The notes: a model not told the origin generated them from the sequence alone. 45,351 bases of DNA from Nitrospira sp. (GCA_024331045.1 JANDJC010000021.1:1-45351), one strand, 5' to 3'; counted from the first letter of the stretch, positions 1 through 10,974 are shown. Translations and numbers: made by a program.

Positions 1-3000
1 ACATTGGCGGTCATGGCAATGATTGGCGTATGGCGTGCGGCACCCTCGCGCTCACGGATGACTCTCGTGGCTTCGTATCCATCCATCTCCGGCATCTGAC
101 AGTCCATGAATACCAGGGTGTACCGAATTCGCTCCAAGGCTTCGACCGCCTCCTTGCCGTTTCCTGCCACATCCACGCGACAGCCCAACTTTTCCAGCAT
201 CTTGACCGCCACCTTTTGATTGACAGGATTGTCCTCTACCAACAGGATATGGCCCCTCATCGCGGCGCGAACTTCCGAGATAACATGGGTGGTAATGATA
301 CCGGCCGGCTCCCCTTCCAAACCGGCCTTGCCCGAGCCAGCGCTAGCCAGGACTAGATTTAAACAATCGAGGAGCTGCGACTGGCGAATCGGTTTGGTGA
401 GATAGGCGGCGAATCCGGCCTCTTGCGCCCGCTTGGCGTCTCCTCGTCGCCCGAGCGACGTGAGCAAGACCAACCGGGTGGCGCTAACTTGTTCGTCGGC
501 CTTGATACATCGCGCCAGTTGCATGCCGTCCATGACGGGCATTTGCATGTCGAGAATGGCAAGATCAAACGGCTCGCCCCGCTCAGCGGCTTGCCGCAGA
601 CAAGCCAGTGCTTCACAGGAATTATCCACACTCTCATACGAATAACCGTGGGCCTTCAGTTGCTCCTCCAGAATCTTACGATTCACCGCATGGTCATCCA
701 CGATGAGAATGCGCCGGTTGCTCGCCAAGGAAACGGGACGTATAGTGGTCTGACAGCCATCATCCGCATGGACTCCAAACCGCGCAGTAAACCAAAAGGT
801 GCTACCGACCCCCACCGTACTGACCACGCCAATCTGGCCTTCCATCAGCTCCACCAGTTTTTTGCAAATCGCCAGCCCCAGGCCCGTTCCTCCATGTTGA
901 CGGGTTGTCGATCCATCAGCCTGAGTAAACGGTTGAAAGAGTTTTCTCTGTTGTGCCGGCGTCAGTCCAAGGCCGGTATCGGTCACTTCAAATCGCAGCC
1001 TGACACAATCCTGGGCAGCCTCGCTTGCGCCCGTTTCGTCACCGGCCAGACCTACTGTAAGGAGAACTTCTCCCCGCTCCGTGAACTTAATCGCGTTTCC
1101 CAGGAGATTCAGCAGGATCTGGCGGAGGCGGCCAGGATCCCCCCTTAGCCGCTCCGGCACAGCCGCTTGGACCAGACATCCCACCTCCAATCCCTTGGCA
1201 TAGGCCCGTTCGGCCACCAACGCCACCGTTTCTTCAACCGTTGTGCGGATATCGAAATCGAGCCATTCCAATTCCATTTTCCCCGCATCCGCCTTGGAGA
1301 AATCGAGAATGTCATTGACGATCTCTAACAGATGTTCGCCGCAGCGGCGGATGGTTTCCGTATATTCCCGCTGTTCGTCCGACAGAGACGTATCCAACAG
1401 CAGGCTGGTCATGCCGATCACCCCATTCATCGGCGTCCGAATCTCGTGGCTCATAGTGGCTAAAAATTCCGCCTTCGCCCTCGCTGCATCCAGCGCCCGG
1501 TCCCGCGCCTCAGCCAGTTCCTTGTTCTTTTGCTCGAGTTCCTGTGCCGCCCGGGCCAACTCGGCTTCGGCCTGTTTGCGCTCCGTGATATCGGTGAGCG
1601 TCCCCATCATACGAAGCGGCCGTCCCATTTCATCCCGTTGCACCACCTTGCCGTGCATCGCGAACCATTTCCATTCGCCTGAACGATGTCGCACACGATG
1701 CTCCACACGGTATTGAGCTGATTTCCCTTGCAGGTGATCCTTCAGAGCTTGTTCGACCCATGGGCGATCATCCGGATGGACACGGTTCTTCCAGTCATAG
1801 ATGTTATTCAGTGGAATCTCATGCCCCTCCAGCCCCAACAGCTTGAGCCACGTGGGACTATAGTAGGCGCGCATCGTCTGAAGGTCCCAATCGTACAGAC
1901 CATCCGTGGAAACCTCCAACGTGAGTCGGAGGCGGGCTTCGCTTTCGCGCAAGCGGTTTTCTGTCTCCTTGCGTGCCGAAATATCCCTGATGCTCCCGGT
2001 AAACTTGCGAGTGCCCTTGATCATCATCTCGCCGACGGACAGATCGACGGGAAAGATCGATCCATCCTTGCGCTTGGCCACGATTTCACGGCCGATACCA
2101 ATGATCTTTTTGACGCCGGTGGTGAGATATGCTTTGAGATACCCATCGTGCTCCCGATCATAGGGAGCGGGCATCAGGACGTTCACGTTTTGGCCGAGCA
2201 ATTCCTCCGGTCGGTAACCGAACAGGGCTTCAACCGCCGGATTGACCATTTCGATCACTCCCCGTTCGTTGATCACCACGATGCCTTCAACAGCCGTCTC
2301 GATGATGGACCGCAAGAGCACATCCTGTTCTTCCAGCTCGGCGGTCCGCATCTGCACCTGATGCTCAAGGCCCGCCATCATGAGGTGCAATGTTTTCGTC
2401 TGTTCACGCACATCACGAACGATGTCGCCGACGACGGCCTCCAGCCGATCTAAATCATAGAGGTGATGATCAGGGATCGCTGCCAGTTGTTCCCCCTCCT
2501 TTTGCCCCTGCTCCGCAACCCCAATCCGCAACCCTTCAATCGACAGGGCGATCGCTCGCCAGCGGGCCACAATCCCCCCCAAGAGCACCCTCCCCAGCGC
2601 CATGGCCAAGGCCACTACCGCCAGCAGAATCGGCAGCAGCCGCCACACCATGGTGACCTGCGCATCGCTCACTGTCTGAAGGGAATAGACAACCCTCACG
2701 GCCAGGAGGGGGTGGCCTTTCTGATAGACTGGCTTGACAAGAATCAGCAGCGGCTCGCCGGAATCCGCCCGATGTTCAAAGACGGTGTCGGCCCCGATCA
2801 GTCCCCCCATCTCACGACGGGAAAGAACGGTTCCCACCCGTGCCGATGACGACGAGGCGACAATCAGGCCCTCTCGATCGACAATCGCGACCTCGCGCAG
2901 GTTCGGATCGTTAGAAGGCAGGACGAGGTGTTCCCTGACAAGATCAATATCATCGACGGCGACGACGATCGCCACAATGGCCTGGGCCGCCGCCTCCGCG

Positions 3001-3179
3001 CGGGCCATGGCCGTTTCTCGACCGAGCTCCTCCTGCTGCTGCAGCCAGAGTAAGGCAAACCCTACGGTTGTCAAACCGATGATGAGCAAGAGCCCAATGA
3101 TCAATCGCACGTGGAGATTCGTACGACACTGGCTGATCCATGCACCGAACGAGAGTGGCTGGTCGTTTTGACAATTCAT
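1..3179 (-). CDS. Membrane-bound hybrid sensor histidine kinase (PAS-PAS-HisKA-HATPase-REC-REC), 3' end beyond the window
   Basis: The leftward frame is open for 1059 codons from ATG 3179 to the window edge, so the C-terminus is missing. Domains in order: TM helix about residues 24-46, an extracytoplasmic sensor region about 47-178, TM helix about 180-201, a linker, PAS1 about 285-400, PAS2 about 415-535, a HisKA domain with the phospho-acceptor His578 in [11 protein letters not shown], a HATPase domain (N-box [23 protein letters not shown]), receiver 1 (Asp877, Lys929 in LTKP) and receiver 2 (VEDNPVN, Asp1026), which runs off the edge. The layout is BarA-like and suggests a multistep phosphorelay. 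PAS1 closely resembles the FixL haem PAS: His344 in HDGYL and Arg364 in GIGRE have the same 20-residue spacing as His200 and Arg220 of Bradyrhizobium FixL, so haem or O2 sensing is possible (inference). An in-frame stop lies ten codons upstream of the ATG. TTG or GTG codons just before it are less likely starts. The neighbouring kinase lies 254 bp upstream on the same strand. Confidence 0.9.
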   Translation of the reverse strand, partial: MNCQNDQPLSFGAWISQCRTNLHVRLIIGLLLIIGLTTVGFALLWLQQQEELGRETAMARAEAAAQAIVAIVVAVDDIDLVREHLVLPSNDPNLREVAIVDREGLIVASSSSARVGTVLSRREMGGLIGADTVFEHRADSGEPLLILVKPVYQKGHPLLAVRVVYSLQTVSDAQVTMVWRLLPILLAVVALAMALGRVLLGGIVARWRAIALSIEGLRIGVAEQGQKEGEQLAAIPDHHLYDLDRLEAVVGDIVRDVREQTKTLHLMMAGLEHQVQMRTAELEEQDVLLRSIIETAVEGIVVINERGVIEMVNPAVEALFGYRPEELLGQNVNVLMPAPYDREHDGYLKAYLTTGVKKIIGIGREIVAKRKDGSIFPVDLSVGEMMIKGTRKFTGSIRDISARKETENRLRESEARLRLTLEVSTDGLYDWDLQTMRAYYSPTWLKLLGLEGHEIPLNNIYDWKNRVHPDDRPWVEQALKDHLQGKSAQYRVEHRVRHRSGEWKWFAMHGKVVQRDEMGRPLRMMGTLTDITERKQAEAELARAAQELEQKNKELAEARDRALDAARAKAEFLATMSHEIRTPMNGVIGMTSLLLDTSLSDEQREYTETIRRCGEHLLEIVNDILDFSKADAGKMELEWLDFDIRTTVEETVALVAERAYAKGLEVGCLVQAAVPERLRGDPGRLRQILLNLLGNAIKFTERGEVLLTVGLAGDETGASEAAQDCVRLRFEVTDTGLGLTPAQQRKLFQPFTQADGSTTRQHGGTGLGLAICKKLVELMEGQIGVVSTVGVGSTFWFTARFGVHADDGCQTTIRPVSLASNRRILIVDDHAVNRKILEEQLKAHGYSYESVDNSCEALACLRQAAERGEPFDLAILDMQMPVMDGMQLARCIKADEQVSATRLVLLTSLGRRGDAKRAQEAGFAAYLTKPIRQSQLLDCLNLVLASAGSGKAGLEGEPAGIITTHVISEVRAAMRGHILLVEDNPVNQKVAVKMLEKLGCRVDVAGNGKEAVEALERIRYTLVFMDCQMPEMDGYEATRVIREREGAARHTPIIAMTAN

Positions 3180-3433
3180 ATCCACGGCCAAGCGGCGGAA
3201 TGGCGCTTACCTCAACGCCGCATCTTCCCATGGCCACAGGCCACCCCCACGGGGACGCAGCCGGTTCCGTCAGGCCCCTTGACGCCGGAACCAACGATTT
3301 TGAGGGGGCACACCAGTTCGCTAGACTCCGTTCTCTATCGGTCCGTCAGCGCCAACCTTGAGAATGGCGCGACCGTGAACGCCCGGAGTAAGGCGGGCTT
3401 TCAATTCCCTGACTAGGCAAGACGGGATTTTCT

Positions 3434-5050
3434 TTACGCAAGACAGGCCGGCGGGGTAGTGACTGCGAGTGGCACCTTCAGGATCACTTGTGTGCCTCGA
3501 CCGGGGCGAGTGCGAACCGTGAGTCGGCCGCCAATCTGGTGGGCGCGGGCGGCCATGGAAGACAGCCCTATTCCCTCTCTCTTGCTCGAATACAGATTAA
3601 AACCGACTCCATTGTCACTGATATCGAGGCAGACGCTAGATCGCAGGCGACGGACGGCCACCCACCGGCGAGTAGCGTTGCCGTGGCGGAGGCTATTGCT
3701 GATCGCCTCCTTCACGATGGACAACACATGGGGCACCTGCTCTGGAGGCAGGATGATCGTGCTGGCTTGCGCGAAACGCCGTTCGATCCCATGAATCCGG
3801 AACGGATCCAGGGTACCAATCAGTTGGTCGAGAGCCTGCACCAGATCGGGAACGGCCTTCGGCGGCTCCACTCCCCTTGTCACTTGCTCGATAAACCCCC
3901 GCACTTCCTTGATGACGCCGTTGAGTTGGTCCACCGCCCGCGCCAACGACGGTGACAACGAGGGGGCGACGGCTTCGGCGTCGCGCTTCGTCACTTGGAG
4001 CAGCAAACCCACGGCATAGAGCGATTGGAGGATGCCATCGTGCAAATCCAAGCAGAGCTGCTCACGCTGGCGATAGGCCCGGCGGAGAGACTCCTCTGCT
4101 TCGATGCGCAAGAGGGCGGCCACGATGTGGTCGGCAATGATCTGGACAAGCTGAATATCCTCTTCCGACCAAGTCAACGGCGCAGGCGCATAGAGCATGA
4201 GCTTGCCCAGGATTCCTTTTCCGCCAGGCCGAACCAACGGGACGAACGCGAGCGCGCCGATCCCCTCCTGTTGAAACAACTCTCGATAGGCCGCCAACGT
4301 TGGCTCATCCTGGGCATTGGACACGAGCAGGGGAACGGCATCCACATCCCCCGGAGTCCAGGGGCCATGCCCTTCCACCCCCTGCCGATAGGAGGCTGAA
4401 AGTCCCCGCCAGGCCTTAAACCGCATGACGCCGTCGGAATCGAACAGAAGCAGTGCACAACGATCCACGCCGATGATCCTGACCACCGCCTCCATCGTGA
4501 CGTCATAGACTTCCTGGCATTCCGTGCTGATGTGAAGGCGAAGCGCGATCTCGTGCAACCCGGCGCCCTGCTCCAGCCGACGCTGCAAGGCGGCGGTCCG
4601 TTTGGCAACCAACGTCTCCAGCCCATGGGCATATCGCGCAAGGACCATCTCCCGTGCGCGATGAACATGCCGGATCACCTCTTCTTCTACTCCCGTCCCA
4701 TCGGGCTGCTCAACATAGGCAAAGATCTCTTCGCTGATCTCCCCCTTGGCCTTCTCGAACGACGCGCGCCCACCATGGACAATGAGGCAACGATCGCCCT
4801 GACCGGTCCGTATCTTATGAAGAAACGCCGTGGCCTCTTGATCTTGATCAGGCAGGTGAAGGGTCGTCACGACAATGCCCGGCCTTTCCCGCTCCACGAT
4901 GGCCAGGGCTTCGGCTGCGCTCAGCGCGCCCACTGCCTCAATGCCTTCGGCCGCCAACCGGTCCAACAACCGCCGTAAGGTCTCCCGCTCACTTTCCACC
5001 ACCAACACGCGACCGACTTGCTCCTCTTCGCACCACTTCGGCCTCAACAT
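3434..5050 (-). CDS. Soluble sensor histidine kinase with degenerate receiver, GAF domain and NarL/DegS-type kinase core
   Basis: This 538-residue protein has no membrane segment. Residues about 13-120 fold as a response-regulator receiver but lack its key residues: the phospho-acceptor Asp is replaced by Thr63 (VVTTLHLP), the acidic pair is reduced to VVESE, and the usual Lys-Pro is EQP. Residues about 160-315 are a GAF domain. The HisKA_3-type dimerisation helix carries His337 (LDLHDGILQSLYAVG), and the HATPase core shows Glu448/Asn452 (EAISNS), DNGVGF 479-484 and GIGL 493-496. Kinases of this class normally phosphorylate a LuxR/NarL-type regulator, but no such regulator is visible in the window. 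It points the same way as the downstream hybrid kinase and the two may be functionally linked. The receiver probably acts as a docking or ligand module and not as a phosphorylation site (inference). Confidence 0.88.
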   Translation of the reverse strand: MLRPKWCEEEQVGRVLVVESERETLRRLLDRLAAEGIEAVGALSAAEALAIVERERPGIVVTTLHLPDQDQEATAFLHKIRTGQGDRCLIVHGGRASFEKAKGEISEEIFAYVEQPDGTGVEEEVIRHVHRAREMVLARYAHGLETLVAKRTAALQRRLEQGAGLHEIALRLHISTECQEVYDVTMEAVVRIIGVDRCALLLFDSDGVMRFKAWRGLSASYRQGVEGHGPWTPGDVDAVPLLVSNAQDEPTLAAYRELFQQEGIGALAFVPLVRPGGKGILGKLMLYAPAPLTWSEEDIQLVQIIADHIVAALLRIEAEESLRRAYRQREQLCLDLHDGILQSLYAVGLLLQVTKRDAEAVAPSLSPSLARAVDQLNGVIKEVRGFIEQVTRGVEPPKAVPDLVQALDQLIGTLDPFRIHGIERRFAQASTIILPPEQVPHVLSIVKEAISNSLRHGNATRRWVAVRRLRSSVCLDISDNGVGFNLYSSKREGIGLSSMAARAHQIGGRLTVRTRPGRGTQVILKVPLAVTTPPACLA

Positions 5051-5490
5051 CGCGCCCCTCCTTCGACCTCTCCTCTGTGCCGACCCAGCTTTCTCGCCGA
5101 CTCAATGGATATGACGATATTCGGCCCCCGGCTCGCCTGTCACCTCCTTCCTGACTCCGCGTTCGGTTTCCCAACGGAAGAGGAGCGGGGTCGGCACGGA
5201 CGGCGTCGTTCCGCCCCCCTGCCGACCTTCGGCGCTCCTCTCGAAACGCATGACACACGACGACTTCACGGTGACGTCACGGTCGTTCCCCTCCCGCATG
5301 CACATCCGGATGTTTCGAGGTGTTCTTAAACTAGATGTTCTGGCTAGATGTTCTTAAAGGAATATCGGCGCGTGCTATGGCTTAAGTATCGGAATTGCAG
5401 GCCCACGTCAAGATGGCCGGACGCCCCTGATGAGCCAGTTGTTCTAGGAAGAAGACAGGAGAGACTCCATGTCCGTCACGGGGGACAAGA
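5051..5490. other. 440-bp intergenic region between EttA and the soluble kinase
   Basis: No convincing gene is present. Short open frames here lack ribosome sites and recognisable protein sequence. The region must hold the promoter of the leftward kinase. It contains the short repeats listed separately at 5321-5358. Confidence 0.5.
5321..5358. repeat. Clustered short direct repeats (TGTTCTTAAA and CTAGATGTTCT)
   Basis: TGTTCTTAAA occurs at 5321-5330 and 5349-5358 (28-bp period), and CTAGATGTTCT occurs at 5331-5341 and 5344-5354 (13-bp period). The repeats sit in the intergenic region upstream of the soluble kinase and could be protein-binding sites. No function is shown by the sequence alone. 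Confidence 0.5.
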
Positions 5491-7173
5491 TCAGTCTCTC
5501 GTCAGCTTGCGATACCGAATCCGGTGCGGCCGGTCGGCTTCCTTGCCGAGCCGTTTTTTGCGGTCCGCTTCGTAGTCGCTGTAGTTTCCCTCAAACCAGA
5601 CGACCTTGCTGTCACCCTCGAAGGCCAGAATGTGCGTGGCGATCCGGTCCAGAAACCAACGGTCGTGACTGCTGATCACGGCGCAGCCGGCGAAGTTCTC
5701 CAATCCTTCTTCAAGGGCGCGCAACGTATTCACGTCCAAATCGTTCGTCGGCTCGTCAAGAAGGATCACGTTGGCGCCTTCTTTCAGCATGCGCGCGAGG
5801 TGCACGCGGTTCCGTTCGCCGCCGGACAGTTCTTTGACCTTCTTTTGTTGATCGGTGCCGGAAAAATTAAACCGCGCGCAATAGGCCCGCGCGTTGACCT
5901 CCACCTTGCCTAGTTTGATTGTCTCCTTTCCGTCAGAAATGGCTTCATACACGGTCTGGTTGCCATCCAGCGTCCGATCCTGATCCACATATCCCAGCTT
6001 GACTGTCTCCCCAATCGTGATCGTGCCGGCATCGGGCTTTTCTTTCCCCACGATCATCTTGAACAGGGTGGTCTTGCCAGCCCCATTTGGTCCGATCACC
6101 CCGACGATGCCGCCCTTCGGCAAACTGAAATTCACGTTCTCATAGAGCACCTTGTCGCCGAATGCCTTGCTGACCCCCTTGGCTTCGACGACCACGTCGC
6201 CCAAGCGTGGACCGGGCGGAATGTAAATCTCTAGATCCTCCGCTACCTGTTCCTGCTTTTGATTGACTAGTTCTTCATATCGATTCAAGCGAGCCTTGCC
6301 CTTTGATTGCCGGGCCTTGGGCGACATGCGGATCCACTCCAACTCATGCTCCAGCGTTTTGCGCCGTTTCGATTCGGCCTTTTCCTCTTTCTCCAGCCGA
6401 TCTTTTTTCTGCTCCAGCCACGCACTGTAGTTGCCTTGAAACGGGATCCCATAGCCGCGATCCAGCTCCAGAATCCAGCCCGCGACATTGTCCAAGAAAT
6501 ACCGATCGTGCGTCACCGCGATGACCGTGCCCTTGTACTGCCGGAGATGTTGCTCCAGCCACTGGACCGACTCGGCGTCAAGATGGTTCGTCGGCTCATC
6601 GAGCAGCAGAATATCCGGTTCTTGAATCAACAGCCGGCAAAGCGCGACCCGCCGTTTTTCGCCGCCGGATAGGGTGCCGACCTTCTGATCGGCAGGCGGA
6701 CAGCGCAAGGCATCCATGGCAACGTCGAGTTGGTTTTCGAGTTCCCACCCATTGGCCGCTTCGATCTTTTCCTGGAGCTGAGCCTGTTTGTCGAGCAGCT
6801 TTTCCATCGTGTCGGGATCGGCCGAGCCGATTTGGTTGCTCACGTCTTCATACTCCTTGAGCAACGCAACCAGCTCTGCCTTCCCTTCTTCCACCACTTC
6901 CCTCACGGTTTTGTTCGGATCGAGCTGAGGCTCTTGCTCCAGCAGCCCGATACTGTACCCCTTGGATCTCGTGATCTCCCCCGTGTAGTTTTGATCGACC
7001 CCCGCAATGATTCTCAACAGCGAGCTTTTCCCGGCTCCGTTCAGCCCCAGCACCCCGATTTTGGCCCCGTAGTAAAAACCCAGATAGATCTCCCGCAACA
7101 CCTGCTTCTTCGGCGGATAGACCTTGCCGACGTTGACCAAGGAGAAAATGACCTGCTTGTCGTTGGTAGCCAT
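5491..7173 (-). CDS. ettA: Energy-dependent translational throttle protein EttA (ABC-F ATPase)
   Basis: The 560-residue product carries two ABC ATPase domains and no membrane segments, as in the ABC-F family. EttA binds the ribosomal E site and gates entry into elongation according to the ADP/ATP ratio. Visible motifs are Walker A GLNGAGKS (43-50) and GPNGAGKT, signatures LSGGEKRR and LSGGERNR, and Walker B segments [12 protein letters not shown] and [13 protein letters not shown] charged linker between the domains (about residues 240-320) matches the ABC-F interdomain linker. The start was set at ATG 7173 because AAGGA lies at the right distance upstream and the N-terminus aligns with EttA. 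The open frame extends 42 codons further upstream without resemblance. Expected length for EttA is about 555 residues. Confidence 0.95.
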   Translation of the reverse strand: MATNDKQVIFSLVNVGKVYPPKKQVLREIYLGFYYGAKIGVLGLNGAGKSSLLRIIAGVDQNYTGEITRSKGYSIGLLEQEPQLDPNKTVREVVEEGKAELVALLKEYEDVSNQIGSADPDTMEKLLDKQAQLQEKIEAANGWELENQLDVAMDALRCPPADQKVGTLSGGEKRRVALCRLLIQEPDILLLDEPTNHLDAESVQWLEQHLRQYKGTVIAVTHDRYFLDNVAGWILELDRGYGIPFQGNYSAWLEQKKDRLEKEEKAESKRRKTLEHELEWIRMSPKARQSKGKARLNRYEELVNQKQEQVAEDLEIYIPPGPRLGDVVVEAKGVSKAFGDKVLYENVNFSLPKGGIVGVIGPNGAGKTTLFKMIVGKEKPDAGTITIGETVKLGYVDQDRTLDGNQTVYEAISDGKETIKLGKVEVNARAYCARFNFSGTDQQKKVKELSGGERNRVHLARMLKEGANVILLDEPTNDLDVNTLRALEEGLENFAGCAVISSHDRWFLDRIATHILAFEGDSKVVWFEGNYSDYEADRKKRLGKEADRPHRIRYRKLTRD

Positions 7174-7467
7174 TGGCGTCCTTCGTCTCCCTTCTCGATG
7201 GAACAACAGACGTGATTCACAAACCGGCGGAAGAACCTTTCTTCTCCGGCCGAACCGGGGCGGGAGTCTATCACAAGACAATCCCCCACAACAGGGCACC
7301 CTGCCTGTTGCCCTGCGTAGATTTCACACCTTCACGGCGCGGGCTAATGAGAGAAGGATCCAGATGGTGTCTTATTTATTACGTGGAGAGCAACGGGGCT
7401 GACGATCCCTTTACAGCTCCGGTACAATACCGGCCTCCTTCTTGTTTGATGACCGGAAGCGTGCCCC

Positions 7468-9120
7468 ATGGCTCGAACCGTCTCATTCCGCTTGTTCTCC
7501 AGGTTGATGGCCGCGGCCCTGCTTGCCGATCGTCAACGTTGCTCGGCCGGAGAGGCGATTGGTCTGCTTAATAATGAAGTGACCAAGGCCTCGGGCTCCG
7601 CTGACACCACCCGCCGGGAGTTCTTGAAGGGCGCGATGGCGACCGGCGCGACGTTGGCTCTTGGCTCCCTCACGGGGTTTCCCCTCCGCGCCGAGGCCAA
7701 GCCGCTTGCCTCCTCCCTCTCTGTCGGCATCGTCGGAGCGGGGCTCGCCGGCTTGGCCTGCGCCGACCGGCTCAAGACCGCGGGAATCAGCGCGTCCATC
7801 TATGAAGCGGCGGGGAGGGCCGGCGGCCGCTGCTGGTCTCTGCGTGGATTCTTCCCCGGTCAGGTGGCGGAGCGAGGCGGTGAGTTGATCGACACGCTTC
7901 ACACAACCATGTTGGGGTACGCGAGGCGGTTCGGCCTTGCCTTGGAGGATCTCAAGAAAGAGCGGGGGGAAACGTCTTATTTCTTTCTCGGTCAACGACG
8001 CTCGGAGGCCGAGATCGTGTCTGAATTTCGCGACTTCGTCCCGGTCATGCGACGGGACCTCAACCGCCTGTCCAAGGAGGTCACCGCCCTCTCTCATACC
8101 GAAGCCGATGTCATCCTCGACCGAACGTCCCTGCTTGCCTATTTGGAGGGGCGAAACAGCTCCTCCGTCCCAGCCGGCTCCCTGGCCAAGGCCGCGATTG
8201 TCGCGGCCTATGAGGCTGAATATGGGCTGGCTGCGGCCGAACAGAGTTGTCTGAACTTTTTGCTCTTTATGCACCCGGACCGCCGATCCGAGTTCACCCC
8301 CTTCGGCGTCTTTAGCGACGAACGGTATCATCTGGTGGACGGAAACGATCGGATTGTCGAAGCGTTGACCAGGGAGCTTGATGGGCAGTTCACCTATGGC
8401 ACGAGGCTCGTCCGCGTCCGCCGCGCCAGCGACGGTCGGATCGAACTCACGTTGCTCTCCGGAAGCCGCGCGATCGTGCGAACACACGACGTGGTTGTGC
8501 TCGCCATCCCCTTCACGGTCCTCCGCGAGGTCGAGCTGGATGAGAATCTTGCCATCCCTCCTCGGCAACTGACGGCGATTCGAACACTGGGCTACGGCAC
8601 CAACGCCAAGATGATGGTCGGCTTTTCCGCTAGACCTTGGCGGACATTGGGATCCAGTGGAACATCATATGCCGATCTTGCCCATGTCCAGACGACATGG
8701 GAAACCAATCCCTCTCGGGGCACGGACACCAGGGGCATATTGACTGATTATTCGAGCGGCCCACGGGGCGCCAATCTGATTCCCAGTGATGTGCACACCG
8801 AGGCTCGGCGATTCTTGAACGATGTGGAGCTCGTCTTTCCCGGCGTCCTGAGCGCCGCGACGCTCTCGCAAGGCCGGTACCTCGCCCACCTGGAACATTG
8901 GCCATCCCATCCTCTGGTCCAAGGGAGCTACACCTGTTACAAACCGGGTCAGTTCACGACCATTGCCGGACTGGAGGGAATCTCCGTGAACAATCTCTTT
9001 TTCGCCGGCGAACACACGAACTCGTTCTATGAATGGCAGGGCTTCATGGAAGGAGCGGCCCGGTCCGGCCTTGCCGTGGCCCAAGCGATTGCCGCTCTCG
9101 CTAAGAAACGCCGGATCTAA
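7468..9120 (+). CDS. Tat-exported FAD-dependent amine oxidase family protein
   Basis: The 550-residue protein has a twin-arginine signal (RREFLKG, residues 49-55) followed by a hydrophobic stretch ending near AEA, so a folded flavoprotein is probably exported to the periplasm. The FAD-binding Rossmann motif VGIVGAGLAGLACA lies near residues 86-99, and the C-terminal FAD motif FAGEHTNSFYEWQGFMEGA closes the flavin-binding fold, as in monoamine oxidases. The substrate cannot be told from sequence. The region before the twin arginines is unusually long (48 residues). ATG 7468 is supported by GGAAG eight bases upstream, and no in-frame ATG lies between it and the twin arginines. The gene is divergent from ettA. 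Confidence 0.88.
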   Translation: MARTVSFRLFSRLMAAALLADRQRCSAGEAIGLLNNEVTKASGSADTTRREFLKGAMATGATLALGSLTGFPLRAEAKPLASSLSVGIVGAGLAGLACADRLKTAGISASIYEAAGRAGGRCWSLRGFFPGQVAERGGELIDTLHTTMLGYARRFGLALEDLKKERGETSYFFLGQRRSEAEIVSEFRDFVPVMRRDLNRLSKEVTALSHTEADVILDRTSLLAYLEGRNSSSVPAGSLAKAAIVAAYEAEYGLAAAEQSCLNFLLFMHPDRRSEFTPFGVFSDERYHLVDGNDRIVEALTRELDGQFTYGTRLVRVRRASDGRIELTLLSGSRAIVRTHDVVVLAIPFTVLREVELDENLAIPPRQLTAIRTLGYGTNAKMMVGFSARPWRTLGSSGTSYADLAHVQTTWETNPSRGTDTRGILTDYSSGPRGANLIPSDVHTEARRFLNDVELVFPGVLSAATLSQGRYLAHLEHWPSHPLVQGSYTCYKPGQFTTIAGLEGISVNNLFFAGEHTNSFYEWQGFMEGAARSGLAVAQAIAALAKKRRI

Positions 9121-9249
9121 ACAGCGGGGCCGTTTCGCTTCCTATCGATTCCGTTGTCATGCGGTCTCCTTGCATCTGGTAAAGCGAACGGTCAAGATAT
9201 AATCGTTCGCTCCTCAGACACGATCATCGTCCGGGAAGGAGACATCACG

Positions 9250-10002
9250 ATGCGCTGGCTCTTGTCTTTTTTATTTGCCCAGTCTCTACTGTTCACCTCT
9301 CTTCCAGTTTCTCCCGTCGCGCCGGCCGCTTCAGAAGACGGCGAGCTGGCCGGTTTGGTGGACCGGGCCAAGACGACCTTGGACAATTTTGCGGCCGATT
9401 CAAACATGACCTGGTTCCGCGACCACATCAAGGATGCGAAGGGCGTGTTCATTGTCCCGCGGATGTGGAAAGGCGCCTTTTTCTTTGGCGGCGAGGGAGG
9501 TACCGGCGTGTTTCTCGCCAAGGACGAGACCACTGGTGAATGGAGCAACCCAGCGTTCTACACAATGGGCACGGCCAGCATCGGTTTCCAATTCGGTGTG
9601 CAGGCCTCGGAGATTGTGCTGCTGGCCATGACCCGGCGAGGGGTCGAATCTATGTTGACCAATACATTCAAGCTTGGGGCCGACGTGTCGGTCGCGGCAG
9701 GCCCGGTCGGTGCCGGCGTCGAAGGCGCCACGGCGGTGTTGAGCGCGGACATGGTCACGTTTTCCAGAACCAAGGGCCTCTTCGGCGGCATCTCGCTCGA
9801 AGGCGCCGTCATCGCCGTGCGGGACGAATCGAATCGGCGCTATTACGGGAAAGACGTCAGGCCGACCGAGATTCTCATGATGCGGATCGTCTCCAATCCC
9901 CAGTCGGCAGGCCTGCGGGCCACCTTGGCTCGCTTGGCAGGAAGCAAGCCCTCCTCCTCTGACGATTCAAGTTCAAAAGAATCTGGACCGCCTTCGGAGT
10001 AA
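9250..10002 (+). CDS. Exported SYLF-domain (Ysc84/DUF500) lipid-binding protein
   Basis: A 250-residue protein with an N-terminal signal peptide (MRWLLSFLFAQSLLF... to about Ala27) and a SYLF domain covering most of the mature chain. Typical features are an N-terminal helical part, then Gly-rich stretches (FFFGGEGGTGVF, GADVSVAAGPVGAG, GLFGGISLEGAVIA) ending with a YYGKDVRPTEIL segment. SYLF proteins bind phosphoinositides in eukaryotes. The role of the exported bacterial forms is unknown. ATG 9250 was chosen because AAGGAG precedes it by eight bases and it directly starts the signal peptide. An in-frame upstream ATG at 9154 adds 32 residues that make no sense. The C-terminus is Ser-rich. Confidence 0.88.
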   Translation: MRWLLSFLFAQSLLFTSLPVSPVAPAASEDGELAGLVDRAKTTLDNFAADSNMTWFRDHIKDAKGVFIVPRMWKGAFFFGGEGGTGVFLAKDETTGEWSNPAFYTMGTASIGFQFGVQASEIVLLAMTRRGVESMLTNTFKLGADVSVAAGPVGAGVEGATAVLSADMVTFSRTKGLFGGISLEGAVIAVRDESNRRYYGKDVRPTEILMMRIVSNPQSAGLRATLARLAGSKPSSSDDSSSKESGPPSE

Positions 10003-10256
10003 GGGCCACCGAGAGAGGGGGACGGAGCACCCGTCTCCTGCCACGCGGTGCCGCCAGTCAGATGACTTGTTTGAGTTAAGAGATCCAACTGAAACCAAAG
10101 ATCGGTCACGCCGCAAACGAGCAGATGTGCTTCCCAAGGAAATTCTTCACTTGTCAGAGGTCTGGAGGGAACGGAATCTCTCTTGGGCGGCTTCCCATCC
10201 GACAGGGTCGCCCATCAGACCGGCAGGCTGGCAAGGTGGCGGCGGCAGAGTGCTCC

Positions 10257-10970
10257 TTACCCCAGCCCATTCCTCAAAAACCTGCCCAGTTTCCTGATCA
10301 CCACCTCAGGAATTTCATGTCCGCCTCGAAAACTGTGCCATTCCACGAGAAGACCGGCTTCTGTCAACAGATCCCGCAACCGCTCCGCACCGATGTGAGG
10401 GAGGATATCGTCGTCCATGCCGTGGCTTTGAAAGACCCGAAGCCCTCGGCGTCGAGGCGCCAGTGGTCGCCAGACGGCCTCCGCCAGCAGGTTGCCGGAG
10501 AGTTGCACCATCCCCGCAAAGGGATAGTCCGTATGCAGCGCCACGTCACAGGTGAGCATCGCCCCCTGCGAGAAGCCGCCGATGACCGTGCGTGAAAAGT
10601 CCACCGGCAGCTTCCCCGGCAGCTCCTTGAGAAAGCCTTGCAGCCGTTCTCTCGCCAAGGCGAGCCCTTGGGGAATCTCTCCCGAGAGGTCGCGAACCCG
10701 GCCGGCGGCTCGATCTTCCTGAAGTCTGGCGAAATCGATGATCCACCAGGCGCGAGCATCGCCGATCCCCCAATCAAGCGACAGGGGACCTTCCGGGAAG
10801 AGCCACCTGGTGCCGGCGGGGGCGTCAATCACGTCCGCCAACGGGACTAAATCGTCGCCCGGCGCGCCGAATCCGTGGAGCAGGATGACCAGTGGACCGG
10901 TCCCGCCGCCGTGACCATCGGTGCCGCCGGTGAGCCGAACGTTCAATCCGCCGATCAGAGCCCGCCGCAT
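10257..10970 (-). CDS. Alpha/beta hydrolase of the phospholipase/carboxylesterase family
   Basis: 237 residues with the alpha/beta-hydrolase landmarks: oxyanion-hole strand VILLHGFGAPGDDL (28-41), nucleophile elbow GGFSQGAML with Ser134, acid region SHGMDDDILP (Asp near 187) and His218 in RGGHEIP. This matches the small esterase/lysophospholipase group (abhydrolase_2). There is no signal peptide, so it is probably cytoplasmic. The start codon lies four bases after the stop of selO, so the two genes are almost certainly cotranscribed. The substrate is unknown. Confidence 0.87.
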   Translation of the reverse strand: MRRALIGGLNVRLTGGTDGHGGGTGPLVILLHGFGAPGDDLVPLADVIDAPAGTRWLFPEGPLSLDWGIGDARAWWIIDFARLQEDRAAGRVRDLSGEIPQGLALARERLQGFLKELPGKLPVDFSRTVIGGFSQGAMLTCDVALHTDYPFAGMVQLSGNLLAEAVWRPLAPRRRGLRVFQSHGMDDDILPHIGAERLRDLLTEAGLLVEWHSFRGGHEIPEVVIRKLGRFLRNGLG

Positions 10971-10974
10971 GGTG

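Noticed and set aside
423..1148. 241-codon rightward open frame
   Set aside because: It is antisense to the hybrid kinase, whose frame encodes HATPase and receiver motifs throughout. The rightward frame has no domain.
7483..8568. 361-codon leftward open frame
   Set aside because: Shadow of the amine oxidase gene; GC-rich third positions keep the opposite strand open. No domain is seen.
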